Below, piece by piece: positions 16,920 to 25,280 of a stretch of DNA of 64,000 bases (positions within the stretch are counted from its first letter, which is position 1; each line of letters begins with the position of its first letter). This DNA is from Oscillospiraceae bacterium. Its GTDB lineage: Bacteria > Bacillota > Clostridia > Oscillospirales > CAG-272. The stretch spans positions 1 through 64,000 of the forward strand of contig SVTT01000003.1 in the NCBI GenBank assembly GCA_015063625.1, read 5' to 3'. Position numbers and translations under genes: made by a program. The notes below the pieces were generated by a model. The model was not told the DNA's origin, made no database searches, and was given only the letters and a program-made list of their open reading frames with translations.

Positions 16920-17989
16920 AGCATACAGTCGCCAAAGGAAAAAAACCGATACCTCTCCTCTACTGCCGTACGGTAGGCTGAAAGGACCGCCTCGCGGTTG
17001 TAAAATGCCGAAACCAGCATGACCAGCGTACTCTCGGGCAGATGGAAATTGGTGATGAGGGCATCCACAGCACGGAAACGGTACCCGGGATAGATAAAAA
17101 TACCGGTATCGCCCGAGATGGGATGCACGATCCCCTTTTCATCGGTCACGCTCTCCAGGGTACGGCAGGAGGTGGTCCCCACGGCGATCACGCGACCGCC
17201 TGCGGCGCGACAGCGGTTGATACGTGCCGCGCTCTCCTCGCTAACCGAGATATATTCGGTGTGCATGACGTGCTCATCAAGGCGGTCCACCTTGACAGGG
17301 CGGAAGGTTCCAAGCCCTACGTGCAACATCACGGGAACGATCTCTACGCCCTTCTCGCGCAGACGCTCAAGCAGCTCAGGCGTAAAATGCAATCCTGCGG
17401 TGGGGGCAGCGGCAGAGCCCTCCTCTCTCGCATAGACCGTCTGATAGCGGTCGCGGTCGGCAAGGCGCTCCGTGATATAGGGGGGCAGCGGCATCATGCC
17501 GATCAGGGAAAGGATCTCATAGATATTGGCATAGGCACTCTTGTCGTACTCAAAGCGGATAAGTCGGTTTCCCTCCTCCACGATATCGGTCACCGTGCCG
17601 ATCAGGATCCCGTCGCCGAACACAAGACGCGCACCGATGCGCGCGCGCTTTCCCGGCTTGACCAGCGTTTCCCAGGTATCAAGCCCGCGCTGACGGAGCA
17701 AAAGCAGCTCGATCATGGCTTCGGGTCTGCCCTCTGCGTGACCGTAAAGACGGGCGGGGATCACCTTGGAATCGTTGATCACCAGCACGTCACCCGCATG
17801 CAGGTACTCCACGATGTCAAAAAAGTGCCGATGCGAGAGCGTTCCCTTCTTTCGGTCAAGCACCATGAGGCGAGAGGCATCGCGTCGCTCGGTGGGATGC
17901 TGGGCGATCAGCTCCTTCGGAAGATCGTAATAAAAATCAGCCGTGGAAAGCTCGGTCCTTATTTTTTCGTTGACGATGACCTTTGACAT
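16910..17989 (-). CDS. queA: S-adenosylmethionine:tRNA ribosyltransferase-isomerase
   Basis: This 359-residue enzyme makes epoxyqueuosine at tRNA position 34 by transferring the ribosyl part of SAM. Family motifs are [70 protein letters not shown] and [18 protein letters not shown]. The start MSKVIV follows AAGGAattctt; the longer frame runs into the leader. Its last codons (MLIV) and stop lie at the edge of the 156-base tandem repeat, so the natural 3' flank has been rearranged without visible damage to the protein. Confidence 0.96.
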   Translation of the reverse strand: MSKVIVNEKIRTELSTADFYYDLPKELIAQHPTERRDASRLMVLDRKKGTLSHRHFFDIVEYLHAGDVLVINDSKVIPARLYGHAEGRPEAMIELLLLRQRGLDTWETLVKPGKRARIGARLVFGDGILIGTVTDIVEEGNRLIRFEYDKSAYANIYEILSLIGMMPLPPYITERLADRDRYQTVYAREEGSAAAPTAGLHFTPELLERLREKGVEIVPVMLHVGLGTFRPVKVDRLDEHVMHTEYISVSEESAARINRCRAAGGRVIAVGTTSCRTLESVTDEKGIVHPISGDTGIFIYPGYRFRAVDALITNFHLPESTLVMLVSAFYNREAVLSAYRTAVEERYRFFSFGDCMLIV

Positions 17990-18021
17990 AAGAATTCCTT
18001 CCGTAAAAATAAAAAAATGCG

Positions 18022-18050
18022 TTGACAAGCGCGCACAATTGTGCTAATAT
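18022..18050 (+). promoter_or_regulatory. Promoter of the lysine riboswitch-dapAB transcript
   Basis: TTGACA (18022-18027) and TAATAT (18045-18050) are 17 bases apart, about 40 bases before the riboswitch aptamer. It lies divergent to queA. Confidence 0.85.
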
Positions 18051-18087
18051 GTAGAAAAGACCAAACAGGTCGGGAAAACATAATATA

Positions 18088-18256
18088 ATGATAGAGGCGC
18101 ACACTGTGACCTACCAAGTGCGAGGCAGCCGTTGCCGTTTGAGCTCTTGCAAGAGCGCAGAGTGCCGAAGTGGAGCGTTTGCGGCAGACGTTTTGCTGGT
18201 TTACACGGTTCAAAGCTGTGGAACTGTCGTCAGTATTGATGGAGAGCTATCTGTAT
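18088..18256 (+). promoter_or_regulatory. Lysine riboswitch (L box)
   Basis: The leader shows the lysine aptamer signature: a GATAGAGG 5' arm, GTGCCGAAGTGGAGCG, TGCGGCAGACG, GCTGGTTTACACGG, a G-rich AGCTGTGGAACTGTCGTCAGT, and a closing GGAGAGCTATCT that pairs GATAG with CTATC in P1. It lies between a consensus promoter and a terminator upstream of dapA-dapB, the usual target. Binding of lysine should favour termination and shut off diaminopimelate and lysine synthesis. Confidence 0.88.
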
Positions 18257-18301
18257 ATGTGCCGGACGGCGTAGTCTGTCCCTATTATAGTACAAATACA
18301 G

Positions 18302-18323
18302 CTGGTTTTCAACCAGTTTTTTT
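18302..18323 (+). terminator. Riboswitch-controlled terminator upstream of dapA
   Basis: CTGGTT-TTC-AACCAG is followed by seven T residues, about 45 bases after the aptamer and 50 bases before dapA. This is the expected expression platform for a transcription-terminating L box. Confidence 0.85.
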
Positions 18324-18373
18324 ATTTTTCTTGTGTTTTCCGCCACCGACAGAATCGGAGAAAGGGACAAACT

Positions 18374-19267
18374 ATGAGCAATCTGAAAACATCCGTATTT
18401 ACGGGAGCCGCCACCGCCATCATCACCCCCTTCAAAAACGGGCTGGTTGATTATCCCCGTTTTGGTGAACTGATCGACCGCCAGATCAACGGGGGGATCG
18501 ATGCCCTTGTGATCGCGGGTACCACGGGCGAGGCATCCACCCTCTCGCATGAGGAGCACTGCGAGGTGCTGCGCTACGCCGCCGAGCATGTGGCGGGCCG
18601 TGTGCCGATCATTGCGGGAACCGGCAGTAACGACACCGCCTACGGCATTGAGCTTTCGCGCTACGCCTGTGACGTCGGCTATGACGCCCTGCTGGTCGTC
18701 ACCCCTTATTACAATAAGGCGACCCCGAAGGGTCTGATCAGGAATTTCCTTGACACGGCAAACGCCACCAACAAGCCTATTATCCTCTATAACGTTCCCT
18801 CCCGTACGGGTGTGAACATTCCCCTCTCGGTCTACAAGGAGCTTGCCAAGCACGAGCGCATCGTTGCCACCAAGGAGGCATCAGGCAACCTTTCCGCCAT
18901 CGCACAGATCCGTGACGAATGCGGCGACGCGCTGGACGTCTACTCGGGCAACGACGATCAGATCGTCCCCATCATGGCTCTGGGCGGCAAGGGCGTGATC
19001 TCGGTGGTTTCCAACCTCCTGCCCCTTGAAACGCACGAGCTGACTGCCGCCTGCCTTGCCGGCGACTTCAAGAAGGGTGCCGAGCTCCAGCTGAAATATC
19101 TCAAGCTCATTAACGCTCTTTTCTGCGAGGTCAACCCCATTCCCGTCAAAACGGCAGCGGCACTGATGGGCCTTTGCAGCGAGGAGCTGCGTCTGCCCCT
19201 TTGCGAGATGGAGCCCCAAAATCTTGAAAAGCTCTCGGGCGTGATGAAGGCATACGGTCTTATCTGA
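18374..19267 (+). CDS. dapA: 4-hydroxy-tetrahydrodipicolinate synthase
   Basis: The 297-residue TIM-barrel enzyme condenses aspartate semialdehyde with pyruvate, the first step specific to lysine and diaminopimelate. The Schiff-base Lys is at about 167 in VATKEASGN, the catalytic Tyr at about 139 in ILYNVPSRTG, and GTTGEASTLSHEEH forms the substrate loop. It is the first gene after the lysine riboswitch and is followed 23 bases later by dapB. Confidence 0.97.
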   Translation: MSNLKTSVFTGAATAIITPFKNGLVDYPRFGELIDRQINGGIDALVIAGTTGEASTLSHEEHCEVLRYAAEHVAGRVPIIAGTGSNDTAYGIELSRYACDVGYDALLVVTPYYNKATPKGLIRNFLDTANATNKPIILYNVPSRTGVNIPLSVYKELAKHERIVATKEASGNLSAIAQIRDECGDALDVYSGNDDQIVPIMALGGKGVISVVSNLLPLETHELTAACLAGDFKKGAELQLKYLKLINALFCEVNPIPVKTAAALMGLCSEELRLPLCEMEPQNLEKLSGVMKAYGLI

Positions 19268-19290
19268 AGCAAGCGAAAGGAAGTTGAACT

Positions 19291-20046
19291 ATGATAAACA
19301 TTCTGCTTTGCGGCTGCGGGGGGCGCATGGGCGCTGCCGTCGCGGCAGCCGCCGTCGCAGCGGGCGACCGCATCGTGGCGGGCATTGACATCAACCCCAC
19401 CGCAGAGGGTCCCTTTCCCGTTTACACCTCGCCCGAGGAATTTTCGGGTCGTGCCGACGTGATCGTGGATTTTTCGCACCACAGCGCCCTTTCGGGGTTG
19501 CTTGCCTATGCCGAGCGAACTGCCACCCCCATCGTGGTCTGCACCACGGGACACACCGAGGAGCAGGTGGCGATGATGCGTGATTACGCATCCCGTGTAC
19601 CGGTATTTTTCTCAAGAAATATGTCGCTTGGCATCAATCTGCTGATGTCGCTTTGCCGCAAGGCTGCGGCAACCTTGGGTGCCGATTTTGACATTGAGAT
19701 CATCGAAAAGCATCACAACCAAAAGCTGGATGCACCCAGCGGCACGGCTCTGATGCTTGCCGACTGCGTCAGCGAAAGCGACCAAGACGCGCACCCCTAC
19801 ATCTACGATCGCCACAACGAGCGCCGCAAGCGCACAAGAGGCGAGATCGGTATTCACGCCGTGCGGGGCGGTACCATCGTGGGAGAGCACGAGGTGCTGT
19901 TTGCAGGAAAGGACGAGATCATCTCGCTTTCGCACAGTGCAAGCTCTCGCGAGGTGTTTGCCACAGGTGCCATGCGCGCCGCCCACTTCATGGCGGGCAG
20001 AAGCAAGGGCTTTTACAATATGGATGACGTCATCAACTCACTTTGA
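19291..20046 (+). CDS. dapB: 4-hydroxy-tetrahydrodipicolinate reductase
   Basis: The 251-residue enzyme reduces the DapA product with NAD(P)H. It has the N-terminal dinucleotide motif LLCGCGGRMG, the signature EIIEKHHNQKLDAPSGTAL with the catalytic His pair, and a C-terminal GTIVGEHEVLFAGKDEIISLSHSASSREVFATGA. It shares the riboswitch-controlled transcript with dapA. An AAGGAAG ribosome site lies 6 bases before the ATG. Confidence 0.97.
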   Translation: MINILLCGCGGRMGAAVAAAAVAAGDRIVAGIDINPTAEGPFPVYTSPEEFSGRADVIVDFSHHSALSGLLAYAERTATPIVVCTTGHTEEQVAMMRDYASRVPVFFSRNMSLGINLLMSLCRKAAATLGADFDIEIIEKHHNQKLDAPSGTALMLADCVSESDQDAHPYIYDRHNERRKRTRGEIGIHAVRGGTIVGEHEVLFAGKDEIISLSHSASSREVFATGAMRAAHFMAGRSKGFYNMDDVINSL

Positions 20047-20057
20047 GCCATAAAGCA

Positions 20058-20096
20058 ACAGAGCGCCGCCGCGGCAGGACCGCGGCGGCGCTCTGT
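20058..20096. terminator. Strong hairpin between convergent dapB and GDPD gene
   Basis: A perfect 17-bp GC-rich stem (left arm 20058-20074, right arm 20080-20096) lies between two convergent genes. No long T run follows, so it is either a weak intrinsic terminator or an mRNA end stabiliser. Confidence 0.65.
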
Positions 20097-20098
20097 GT

Positions 20099-20923
20099 TC
20101 AATCGGGCGTAAAGCCATCAAAGATCGGATAGGAATTCGTGTTCAAAAAAGCCTTGTAGCGCTCTCCGTCTCTCACGGTATAGACAAAGGATGCGGCGCC
20201 GAACAAGCGAAGCCCTGCACGAAGTGCCCTGCGGTGTGGGTATTTCTGATCCCACGCATGGAAGGCGGGACGACAAAGAAAGGTCAGCAGCAGGGCGGAA
20301 AGTGCAAAATTCAGCACGCGCGAGCCATTCTTCTTCTCCCTGATCAGGTTGGTTGACAGAAGCCCACGCACCACGTGGGGTGCATGCTTTTTGAAATAAC
20401 GGAGCAGCAGCGGATTGAAGGATTCCACACACCATGCACCCTCGTAGTCCTCCATTACGGAAAGCAGCGCGGGGCAAAGTGCGGTGTCACCGCTTTCGCC
20501 CTTCAGCTCGATCAGAAGAGGAACACGCCCGGCAACGGTGCAGAGAACCTCACGCAGTGTGGGGATCCTCTGGTCTGTTCCTGCAAGCGACACGGTGCAA
20601 AGCTCTGCCGCATCCAGCGAGGAGAGCTTTTCGTCCCGTCCGCACATTCTCGTCAGCGTATAGTCGTGAAACACCATGACCTCGCCGTTGCGCGAAAGCT
20701 GGACGTCCAGCTCAATGGCAAAGCCCGCCTCAGCGGCGCGGCGAAATGCCGCAAGAGAGTTTTCGGGAACGTCACCGCCGAACAGCCCGCGATGAGCATA
20801 GGAGCGCAGAAAGGGGCGGACCGCCTCGCGACGTGCACGAGGAGCGATCAAAAAAAGCCATAGGAGAAAAAGTACTGAAACGGTAGCGAAAAGAACTACA
20901 AGAACCGTGAAATACCACTCCAT
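20099..20923 (-). CDS. Membrane-anchored glycerophosphodiester phosphodiesterase
   Basis: The 274-residue protein has one N-terminal membrane segment (about residues 3-27) and a GDPD domain with SYAHRGLFGGDVPENSLAAF, AIELDVQLSRNGEVMVFHDYTLTRM and PLLIELKGE, which carry the metal and catalytic His and Glu residues. GDPDs split glycerophosphodiesters into glycerol 3-phosphate and an alcohol. It overlaps the end of the MFS transporter gene by one base and is the last gene of the NUDIX-MFS-GDPD operon. Confidence 0.9.
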   Translation of the reverse strand: MEWYFTVLVVLFATVSVLFLLWLFLIAPRARREAVRPFLRSYAHRGLFGGDVPENSLAAFRRAAEAGFAIELDVQLSRNGEVMVFHDYTLTRMCGRDEKLSSLDAAELCTVSLAGTDQRIPTLREVLCTVAGRVPLLIELKGESGDTALCPALLSVMEDYEGAWCVESFNPLLLRYFKKHAPHVVRGLLSTNLIREKKNGSRVLNFALSALLLTFLCRPAFHAWDQKYPHRRALRAGLRLFGAASFVYTVRDGERYKAFLNTNSYPIFDGFTPD

Positions 20924-22509
20924 CAGTCATCCCCTCCGACGGCATCCAGAATGACCTCCTTCGCCTCGGGTCTGGAGTCACCGTGCTTGACGAACAGCAT
21001 GGTAACGAATGCCAGTACAACGAACACGGTGGCATACGGGAAAAGAGTTCTGAAATTGAGATCAAGGAAAGCACCCGACAGAATGGGGGTCACGACCTGT
21101 GCCGACATGCTGGCGGTATAGTAAAATCCGGTATATTTTCCGACGTTGCTGCCGCGCGAGAGCTCCACGACCATCGGGTAGGAATTGACGTTGATGGTTG
21201 CCCAGCCGATTCCCGCAAGAGCGAACAGCAGGGGCATCAGCAGCTGCTTGACAAGCTCGGGGCTTTCCGCACTGAGGAAGGAGGCAAAGAAGAAGGAGGT
21301 CGCAAGAATGACCACACCGCCGAGAATCATCTTTTTTCTGCCCAGCCTTGAGGAAAGCATGCCGACCGGCAGATAGGCAACGATCGCCGCCGCCTGTGCG
21401 ATCAAAAGCGTGGTATTGTAGTCCACGTTCAGGACCGTACTGGCATATACCGAATATTTGCTGGTGACGGCGTTGTAGCCCATAAACCAGAACACGACCG
21501 ATGCAAGGATCAAAAGCAGCGAGATGCGCTCGGCACGCGAGAGCGTGCGAACCTCGGTCTGCTCGGCAGACTCGGCGGGAGCATCAATGCCAAGGCGCTC
21601 ACTTTCCTCCTGCATATCGGCTGCCCACTGAGGCTCGCGAACCTTCCAGACAAAGACCGCAAGTCCCACCATCATAATGCCAGCTACGATCGAGAAAAAG
21701 GTGGTGTAGCTCATCAGCGCATTCACCGTCTTGCCCGTACCGAACACGGTACCGAGAAGCAGCACCAGAATGCCGCCCGCCGTCCCCATCAGGTTGATCA
21801 CCGCGTTTGCCTTTGAGCGCAAGGGCTTGACCGTCACGTCGGGCATCAGCGCCACGGCGGGGGAGCGGAAGGTTCCCATGGCGACCAGCGTCAGGAAGAG
21901 AAGGATCATAAAGACGACCAGGGGTGCCCCGTTTTGGGCGGTCATGCGCGCGGCATACGCCTGGCGCGCGGGAACCACAACATTGGAATATTCGGGGTTG
22001 GTCTTGCTCGTACCGTTTTCCTCGGTCACGGTCATGGGGATCGAGGTGAACTCGTCGCGCCCGATCAGCTCCTGCAGGGGCTTCTTCCCTGCCAGCAGAT
22101 CCTCCGAGCGCCAATCGTGAACAGAGGGGTTTTCATCCCAGATCGCGCCAAGCGACTCGGTGTATGCCTCCCCCTCGGTGGCGGTTGCCGCTTCAATATT
22201 GCGAAGCTGTGCGCGGTCGGGCAAGGAGAGCGTGACCAGCAGGACGGCAGCACAGACAGCGCCCACGACGATGAAGGGCGTTCGTCTGCCAAAACGGCTG
22301 CTCACCTTATCCGACAGCGCACCGAACACAGGCAAAAGCACCAGCGCGAAGATATTATCCAGCGCCATAATGGCGCCGGAGATCGCCTGCGAAAGGCCGA
22401 ATTTATCGGTTAGGATCTTGGGGATGATGGTATCGTACGCCTGCCAAAATGCCGAGATCAAAAAAAAGGCAAAGCCTACGAATATCACACGCTTGTAATT
22501 CAGCTTCAT
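20923..22509 (-). CDS. MFS transporter, SLC45/GPH-like
   Basis: The 528-residue protein has about 12 membrane segments in two halves. The first-half loop motif GALSDKVSSRFGRRTPF and the second-half SSRLGRKKMILGG are typical of the sugar-type MFS group. A long soluble insertion (about residues 105-185) lies between membrane segments 3 and 4 and may be extracytoplasmic. The substrate is unknown. It is coupled to the NUDIX gene by ATGA and to GDPD by a one-base overlap. Confidence 0.85.
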   Translation of the reverse strand: MKLNYKRVIFVGFAFFLISAFWQAYDTIIPKILTDKFGLSQAISGAIMALDNIFALVLLPVFGALSDKVSSRFGRRTPFIVVGAVCAAVLLVTLSLPDRAQLRNIEAATATEGEAYTESLGAIWDENPSVHDWRSEDLLAGKKPLQELIGRDEFTSIPMTVTEENGTSKTNPEYSNVVVPARQAYAARMTAQNGAPLVVFMILLFLTLVAMGTFRSPAVALMPDVTVKPLRSKANAVINLMGTAGGILVLLLGTVFGTGKTVNALMSYTTFFSIVAGIMMVGLAVFVWKVREPQWAADMQEESERLGIDAPAESAEQTEVRTLSRAERISLLLILASVVFWFMGYNAVTSKYSVYASTVLNVDYNTTLLIAQAAAIVAYLPVGMLSSRLGRKKMILGGVVILATSFFFASFLSAESPELVKQLLMPLLFALAGIGWATINVNSYPMVVELSRGSNVGKYTGFYYTASMSAQVVTPILSGAFLDLNFRTLFPYATVFVVLAFVTMLFVKHGDSRPEAKEVILDAVGGDD

Positions 22510-23057
22510 GCGTTAGATTCTCCTTTCAAGAGTGCCGCCACGCGCAGCGTCGCCACCTGCGTCTTTCCGTCGGGGATATTGCCTGCCAGCACCTCGCGCA
22601 CAAGATCCTCAAGGGGCATGCGGAATACCTCCAAAAACTCGTCCTCATCGAGCTTCTGTTCCTCAAAGGTCAGGCCCTTAGCAAAAAACATCCGCACACG
22701 CTCACCGAGAATGGCAGGAGAGCCGATATAATCACCGAGCGAGATCAGCTCACGGGGCACAGCCCCCGTTTCCTCGCGCAGCTCGCGCAGCGCTGCCTCG
22801 CGCGGATCCTCGTCGGCACGGTCAAGCTTGCCTGCGGGGATCTCCACAAACAGATCGTGGAAGGGATATCGATATTGCCTCTCCAGTATCACGTCCCCCT
22901 CGTCGGTCAGAGGCAGAACGCACACCGCGCCGATATGCTTCACATACTCGCGCGTTGCCGCCTCACCGTTGGGAAGCTCCACGTCATCACGGTACACGTG
23001 CAGCACCTTTCCGTCAAATATCAGCTCCGACCCTGTGGTCTTTTCTTCCATATTCAT
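22506..23057 (-). CDS. NUDIX hydrolase, ADP-ribose pyrophosphatase type
   Basis: The 183-residue protein has a full NUDIX box (GKLDRADEDPREAALRELREETG) in the context IPAGKLD, as in bacterial ADP-ribose pyrophosphatases that make AMP and ribose 5-phosphate. The start MNMEEK follows AAAGGA and leaves the N-terminal strand domain (ELIFDGKVLHVYRDDVELPNG) intact. The longer upstream frame lies in the promoter region. It is the first gene of the MFS-GDPD operon. Confidence 0.9.
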   Translation of the reverse strand: MNMEEKTTGSELIFDGKVLHVYRDDVELPNGEAATREYVKHIGAVCVLPLTDEGDVILERQYRYPFHDLFVEIPAGKLDRADEDPREAALRELREETGAVPRELISLGDYIGSPAILGERVRMFFAKGLTFEEQKLDEDEFLEVFRMPLEDLVREVLAGNIPDGKTQVATLRVAALLKGESNA

Positions 23058-23099
23058 ATGTTTGTTCCTTTCGTGCCGATTGATACATTTATACCTCTC

Positions 23100-23128
23100 A
23101 GTATACCCGATTTTTTCCGCTTTGTAAA
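23100..23128 (-). promoter_or_regulatory. Promoter of the NUDIX-MFS-GDPD operon
   Basis: On the minus strand TTTACA (23128-23123) and TATACT (23105-23100) are 17 bases apart, about 40 bases before the NUDIX start codon. Confidence 0.8.
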
Positions 23129-23180
23129 GCGGTTGGCGAAAATAAATGCACGGTTTCCCGCAAGGCGCCGCGAAAATGAC

Positions 23181-23209
23181 TTGACAAATGCGCGCGCCTG
23201 TGCTAAAAT
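23181..23209 (+). promoter_or_regulatory. Promoter facing the truncated and intact tRNA-Ser
   Basis: TTGACA (23181-23186) and TAAAAT (23204-23209) are 17 bases apart. The tRNA-Ser-like 5' end starts 15 bases downstream, the distance expected for a tRNA promoter. The intact tRNA lies about 300 bases further on and has no equally good promoter of its own. Confidence 0.8.
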
Positions 23210-23223
23210 AACGAGGTCGGCAT

Positions 23224-23371
23224 GGAGAGTTATCGAAGTGGGACGTTGCCAAACGTTGCCGGTCGCAGATAAAGCGAGGCATAAGGAGTGGCAGCGGTCG
23301 AAATTTTGTGAGCGAGAGCGAGCAAAAAATTTCGGGCACCGCAACAGGACATAACGAGGCGGTCTTGAAAA
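23224..23371 (+). pseudogene. Truncated tRNA-Ser copy interrupted in its D-arm
   Basis: Bases 23224-23241 match the first 18 bases of the intact tRNA-Ser at 23512 with one change. After about 105 unrelated bases, 23347-23371 matches its D-arm and anticodon arm (CATAACGAGGCGGTCTTGAA), and the match stops in the anticodon loop. The insert contains a long inverted repeat (CGAAATTTT...AAATTTCG). The 3' half of the tRNA is missing, so this cannot be a working tRNA. Confidence 0.75.
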
Positions 23372-23511
23372 TTTGCAGCCGCGCTTTTTCGCAAATCCTC
23401 AAAATCCCTTGCTACGCTTGATGTTTTCGCCCTTGCGACGAAGCAGAAAATTATTCCTTCTAAAACTTTTTCTAAAAAATTCGCAAATCTAAAAACTTAA
23501 TAGTCTTATAC

Positions 23512-23600
23512 GGAGAGGTATCGAAGTGGTCATAACGAGGCGGTCTTGAAAACCGTTTGGGGGCAACCCCACAAGGGTTCGAATCCCTTCCTCTCCGCCA
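23512..23600 (+). tRNA. tRNA-Ser (anticodon TGA)
   Basis: An 89-base class II tRNA with acceptor stem GGAGAGG/CCTCTCC, anticodon loop CTTGAAA, a variable arm (TGGGGGCAACCCCA), a T-arm GGGTTCGAATCCC, discriminator G and encoded CCA. The low-GC accessory island begins directly after it. Confidence 0.96.
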
Positions 23601-23624
23601 AAATAGCGGCTAAATACCGCATTA

Positions 23625-23653
23625 GCCGCAAGGGATAACCTTGCGGCTTTTTT
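23625..23653 (+). terminator. Terminator after tRNA-Ser
   Basis: A perfect 9-bp stem GCCGCAAGG/CCTTGCGGC with loop GATAA is followed by six T residues. The T run leads straight into the AGGAGGG ribosome site of the next gene. Confidence 0.85.
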
Positions 23654-23663
23654 AGGAGGGTAT

Positions 23664-24422
23664 ATGAAAATTAAAGTTCACTTTGAATATGTAGAATATA
23701 AGAATTCAAAATTAGCAACATTCTTATCTAAGATTAAATCTGGTTTTTGGGGATTTGTTGCATGGATGGGGCTTTTTTTGCTTCCACTAATAATTGCCTG
23801 TGGAATTGCAAGTCAATCAGGTAATGCGTTAGTAGCCTTAATTGTTGTGGGGATTGTTGCGATAGCTTCATATGTTTTCTTGTTTTTTATTGACGAAAGA
23901 AAAATTGCCAAACAAAAAGAAGAAAAAAACGTGCCCACAGCAGAAACTTCTAAATATACACATTCTAAAATCATACCGGATTCAATGATAGAACTCACTT
24001 TGGAAGATTATCGAAAAAAATATATCGCTGACGCTTTAGATGTTTCGCAAAAAATAATGTATGCTTTGCATTTACACGAAGAATTTTTAAATACCACAGA
24101 TGAAATCGTTTCTACAATTAACAATGACTTGTTGATATATGAATCGTTATTTGGCAAACGACTATATTTAGATACACCTCCAAAATTTAAAGAGATTTTA
24201 GAGAAAATCCCGGATAAAGCGGTGGGAATTGCTATATATACCTGCCTTTTAAAACAGAGTTTTGAGGGTGTGCGTTCTGGGATTATTATCGGCCATATTC
24301 CCGATGTGTTACTATCTGAGTTTGATTCGCCGACAACCAAAATTTTCGATATGACTAAAGAAGAATTAAAAGAATTTTTGGCTCACGAAATAAGCGAAAA
24401 ATTGGCGAAAGAAGAGGACTAA
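23664..24422 (+). CDS. Hypothetical protein with two membrane segments
   Basis: This 252-residue protein is encoded by strongly AT-rich DNA, unlike the neighbouring core genes. Two membrane segments lie at about residues 30-50 and 58-78 and a charged soluble C-terminal domain follows. No family is recognised. AGGAGGGTAT precedes the ATG. Its stop abuts the start of the next gene, so the two form one unit. Position after tRNA-Ser and the base composition suggest horizontal transfer. Confidence 0.75.
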   Translation: MKIKVHFEYVEYKNSKLATFLSKIKSGFWGFVAWMGLFLLPLIIACGIASQSGNALVALIVVGIVAIASYVFLFFIDERKIAKQKEEKNVPTAETSKYTHSKIIPDSMIELTLEDYRKKYIADALDVSQKIMYALHLHEEFLNTTDEIVSTINNDLLIYESLFGKRLYLDTPPKFKEILEKIPDKAVGIAIYTCLLKQSFEGVRSGIIIGHIPDVLLSEFDSPTTKIFDMTKEELKEFLAHEISEKLAKEED

Positions 24423-24881
24423 ATGTCGATTTTTTATAACAAAAAAGAATCTGAAATCGAATTAAATAATACTCGCAATTATTGGATAGATAGATTCTTC
24501 AAACTTTCTCTTTGTATATCAAAAACGCCATTGGACGTTAATGCTGTGCTAAAATATAAAAACTTGATTATAAAAGATATAGAAGAATACTTACTTTCCC
24601 AAGAAGATATGGTCGGTGGCAAAAACATAAAGAAAAAATTGGTATTTTATTCTTGTCTTAATGGTACATATGGATATTTGCTATGTTGGTCAAAAGCGAT
24701 AGCATCAGTTATGTACTATGCTTACGAATTATATAGTGATTTCCCTAACGAAAAAGAAACAAAAGAAAAATTATCAAGTATGTTGTTTTCACAATTTTCA
24801 AAAGAGAATGGGTTATTATCTCAAGCAAAAGAATCTTTTTTTGATTATAAGGAATATGTAATTCAGTATCTCTATGTTTAA
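24423..24881 (+). CDS. Hypothetical soluble protein
   Basis: A 152-residue mostly helical protein without signal or membrane segments, encoded by very AT-rich DNA. Its ATG follows the previous stop with no gap, which suggests coupled translation and joint function with the membrane protein. I recognise no domain. The two-gene layout (membrane protein plus small soluble partner) is compatible with a transferred accessory cassette, but there is no direct functional clue. Confidence 0.7.
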   Translation: MSIFYNKKESEIELNNTRNYWIDRFFKLSLCISKTPLDVNAVLKYKNLIIKDIEEYLLSQEDMVGGKNIKKKLVFYSCLNGTYGYLLCWSKAIASVMYYAYELYSDFPNEKETKEKLSSMLFSQFSKENGLLSQAKESFFDYKEYVIQYLYV

Positions 24882-24905
24882 GTTTAGACACACAAACCGA
24901 TAGAA

Positions 24906-25163
24906 TCAATCTTTTTTCGTTTGAAATTTCAATATCACATTCTCATGCCACTCCGATTTTTGCGTATTCTTAAACGCCTTATCGGTGACAAGGTAGTTAA
25001 TGATACTCTGCTTTGAGATGTAGAGCTTACCCATGATATTCACAGCATATATGTATTTCTTCCGCGTGTAGCGTAGAATCGTGGTGCGGTTGTAGCCTGT
25101 GAGCTCGGCGACATCGTCCACGGTGAGCGTGTCGGGGACGGCAGAAAGAAGATCTTCGAGCAT
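24906..25163 (-). CDS. Excisionase-like HTH protein
   Basis: The 85-residue protein has an N-terminal helix-turn-helix of the MerR/excisionase type (LTVDDVAELTGYNRTTILRYTRKK) followed by the short beta wing (YIYAVNIMGKLYISKQSIINYL). Such proteins act as recombination directionality factors or small repressors. The ATG at 25163 is the only usable start in the frame, though its ribosome site (AAGGAA) is too close to be ideal. A related HTH module lies upstream of the TetR gene in the same island. Confidence 0.6.
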   Translation of the reverse strand: MLEDLLSAVPDTLTVDDVAELTGYNRTTILRYTRKKYIYAVNIMGKLYISKQSIINYLVTDKAFKNTQKSEWHENVILKFQTKKD

Positions 25164-25208
25164 TTCCTTGGTTACTGCGTATCAGTTTTTGATATGTAAG
25201 GATAGTAA

Positions 25209-25236
25209 AAGCGGCAAGCATTTCTGCTCACCGCTT
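25209..25236 (-). terminator. Terminator after the Cys-rich lipoprotein gene
   Basis: On the minus strand AAGCGG pairs with CCGCTT and GAGCA with TGCTT inside, with a GAAA loop, followed by TTACT. It lies about 45 bases after the lipoprotein stop. Confidence 0.65.
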
Positions 25237-25280
25237 ATGGTTTGAGTCTGCCTACATTGTGCGTCGCAGGCTCTTTTTAT

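Noticed and set aside
16502..16981. 159-codon frame with two identical 52-residue repeats
   Set aside because: The repeats come from the 156-base DNA duplication (156 is a multiple of three), so the frame stays open by arithmetic; no ribosome site or protein features.
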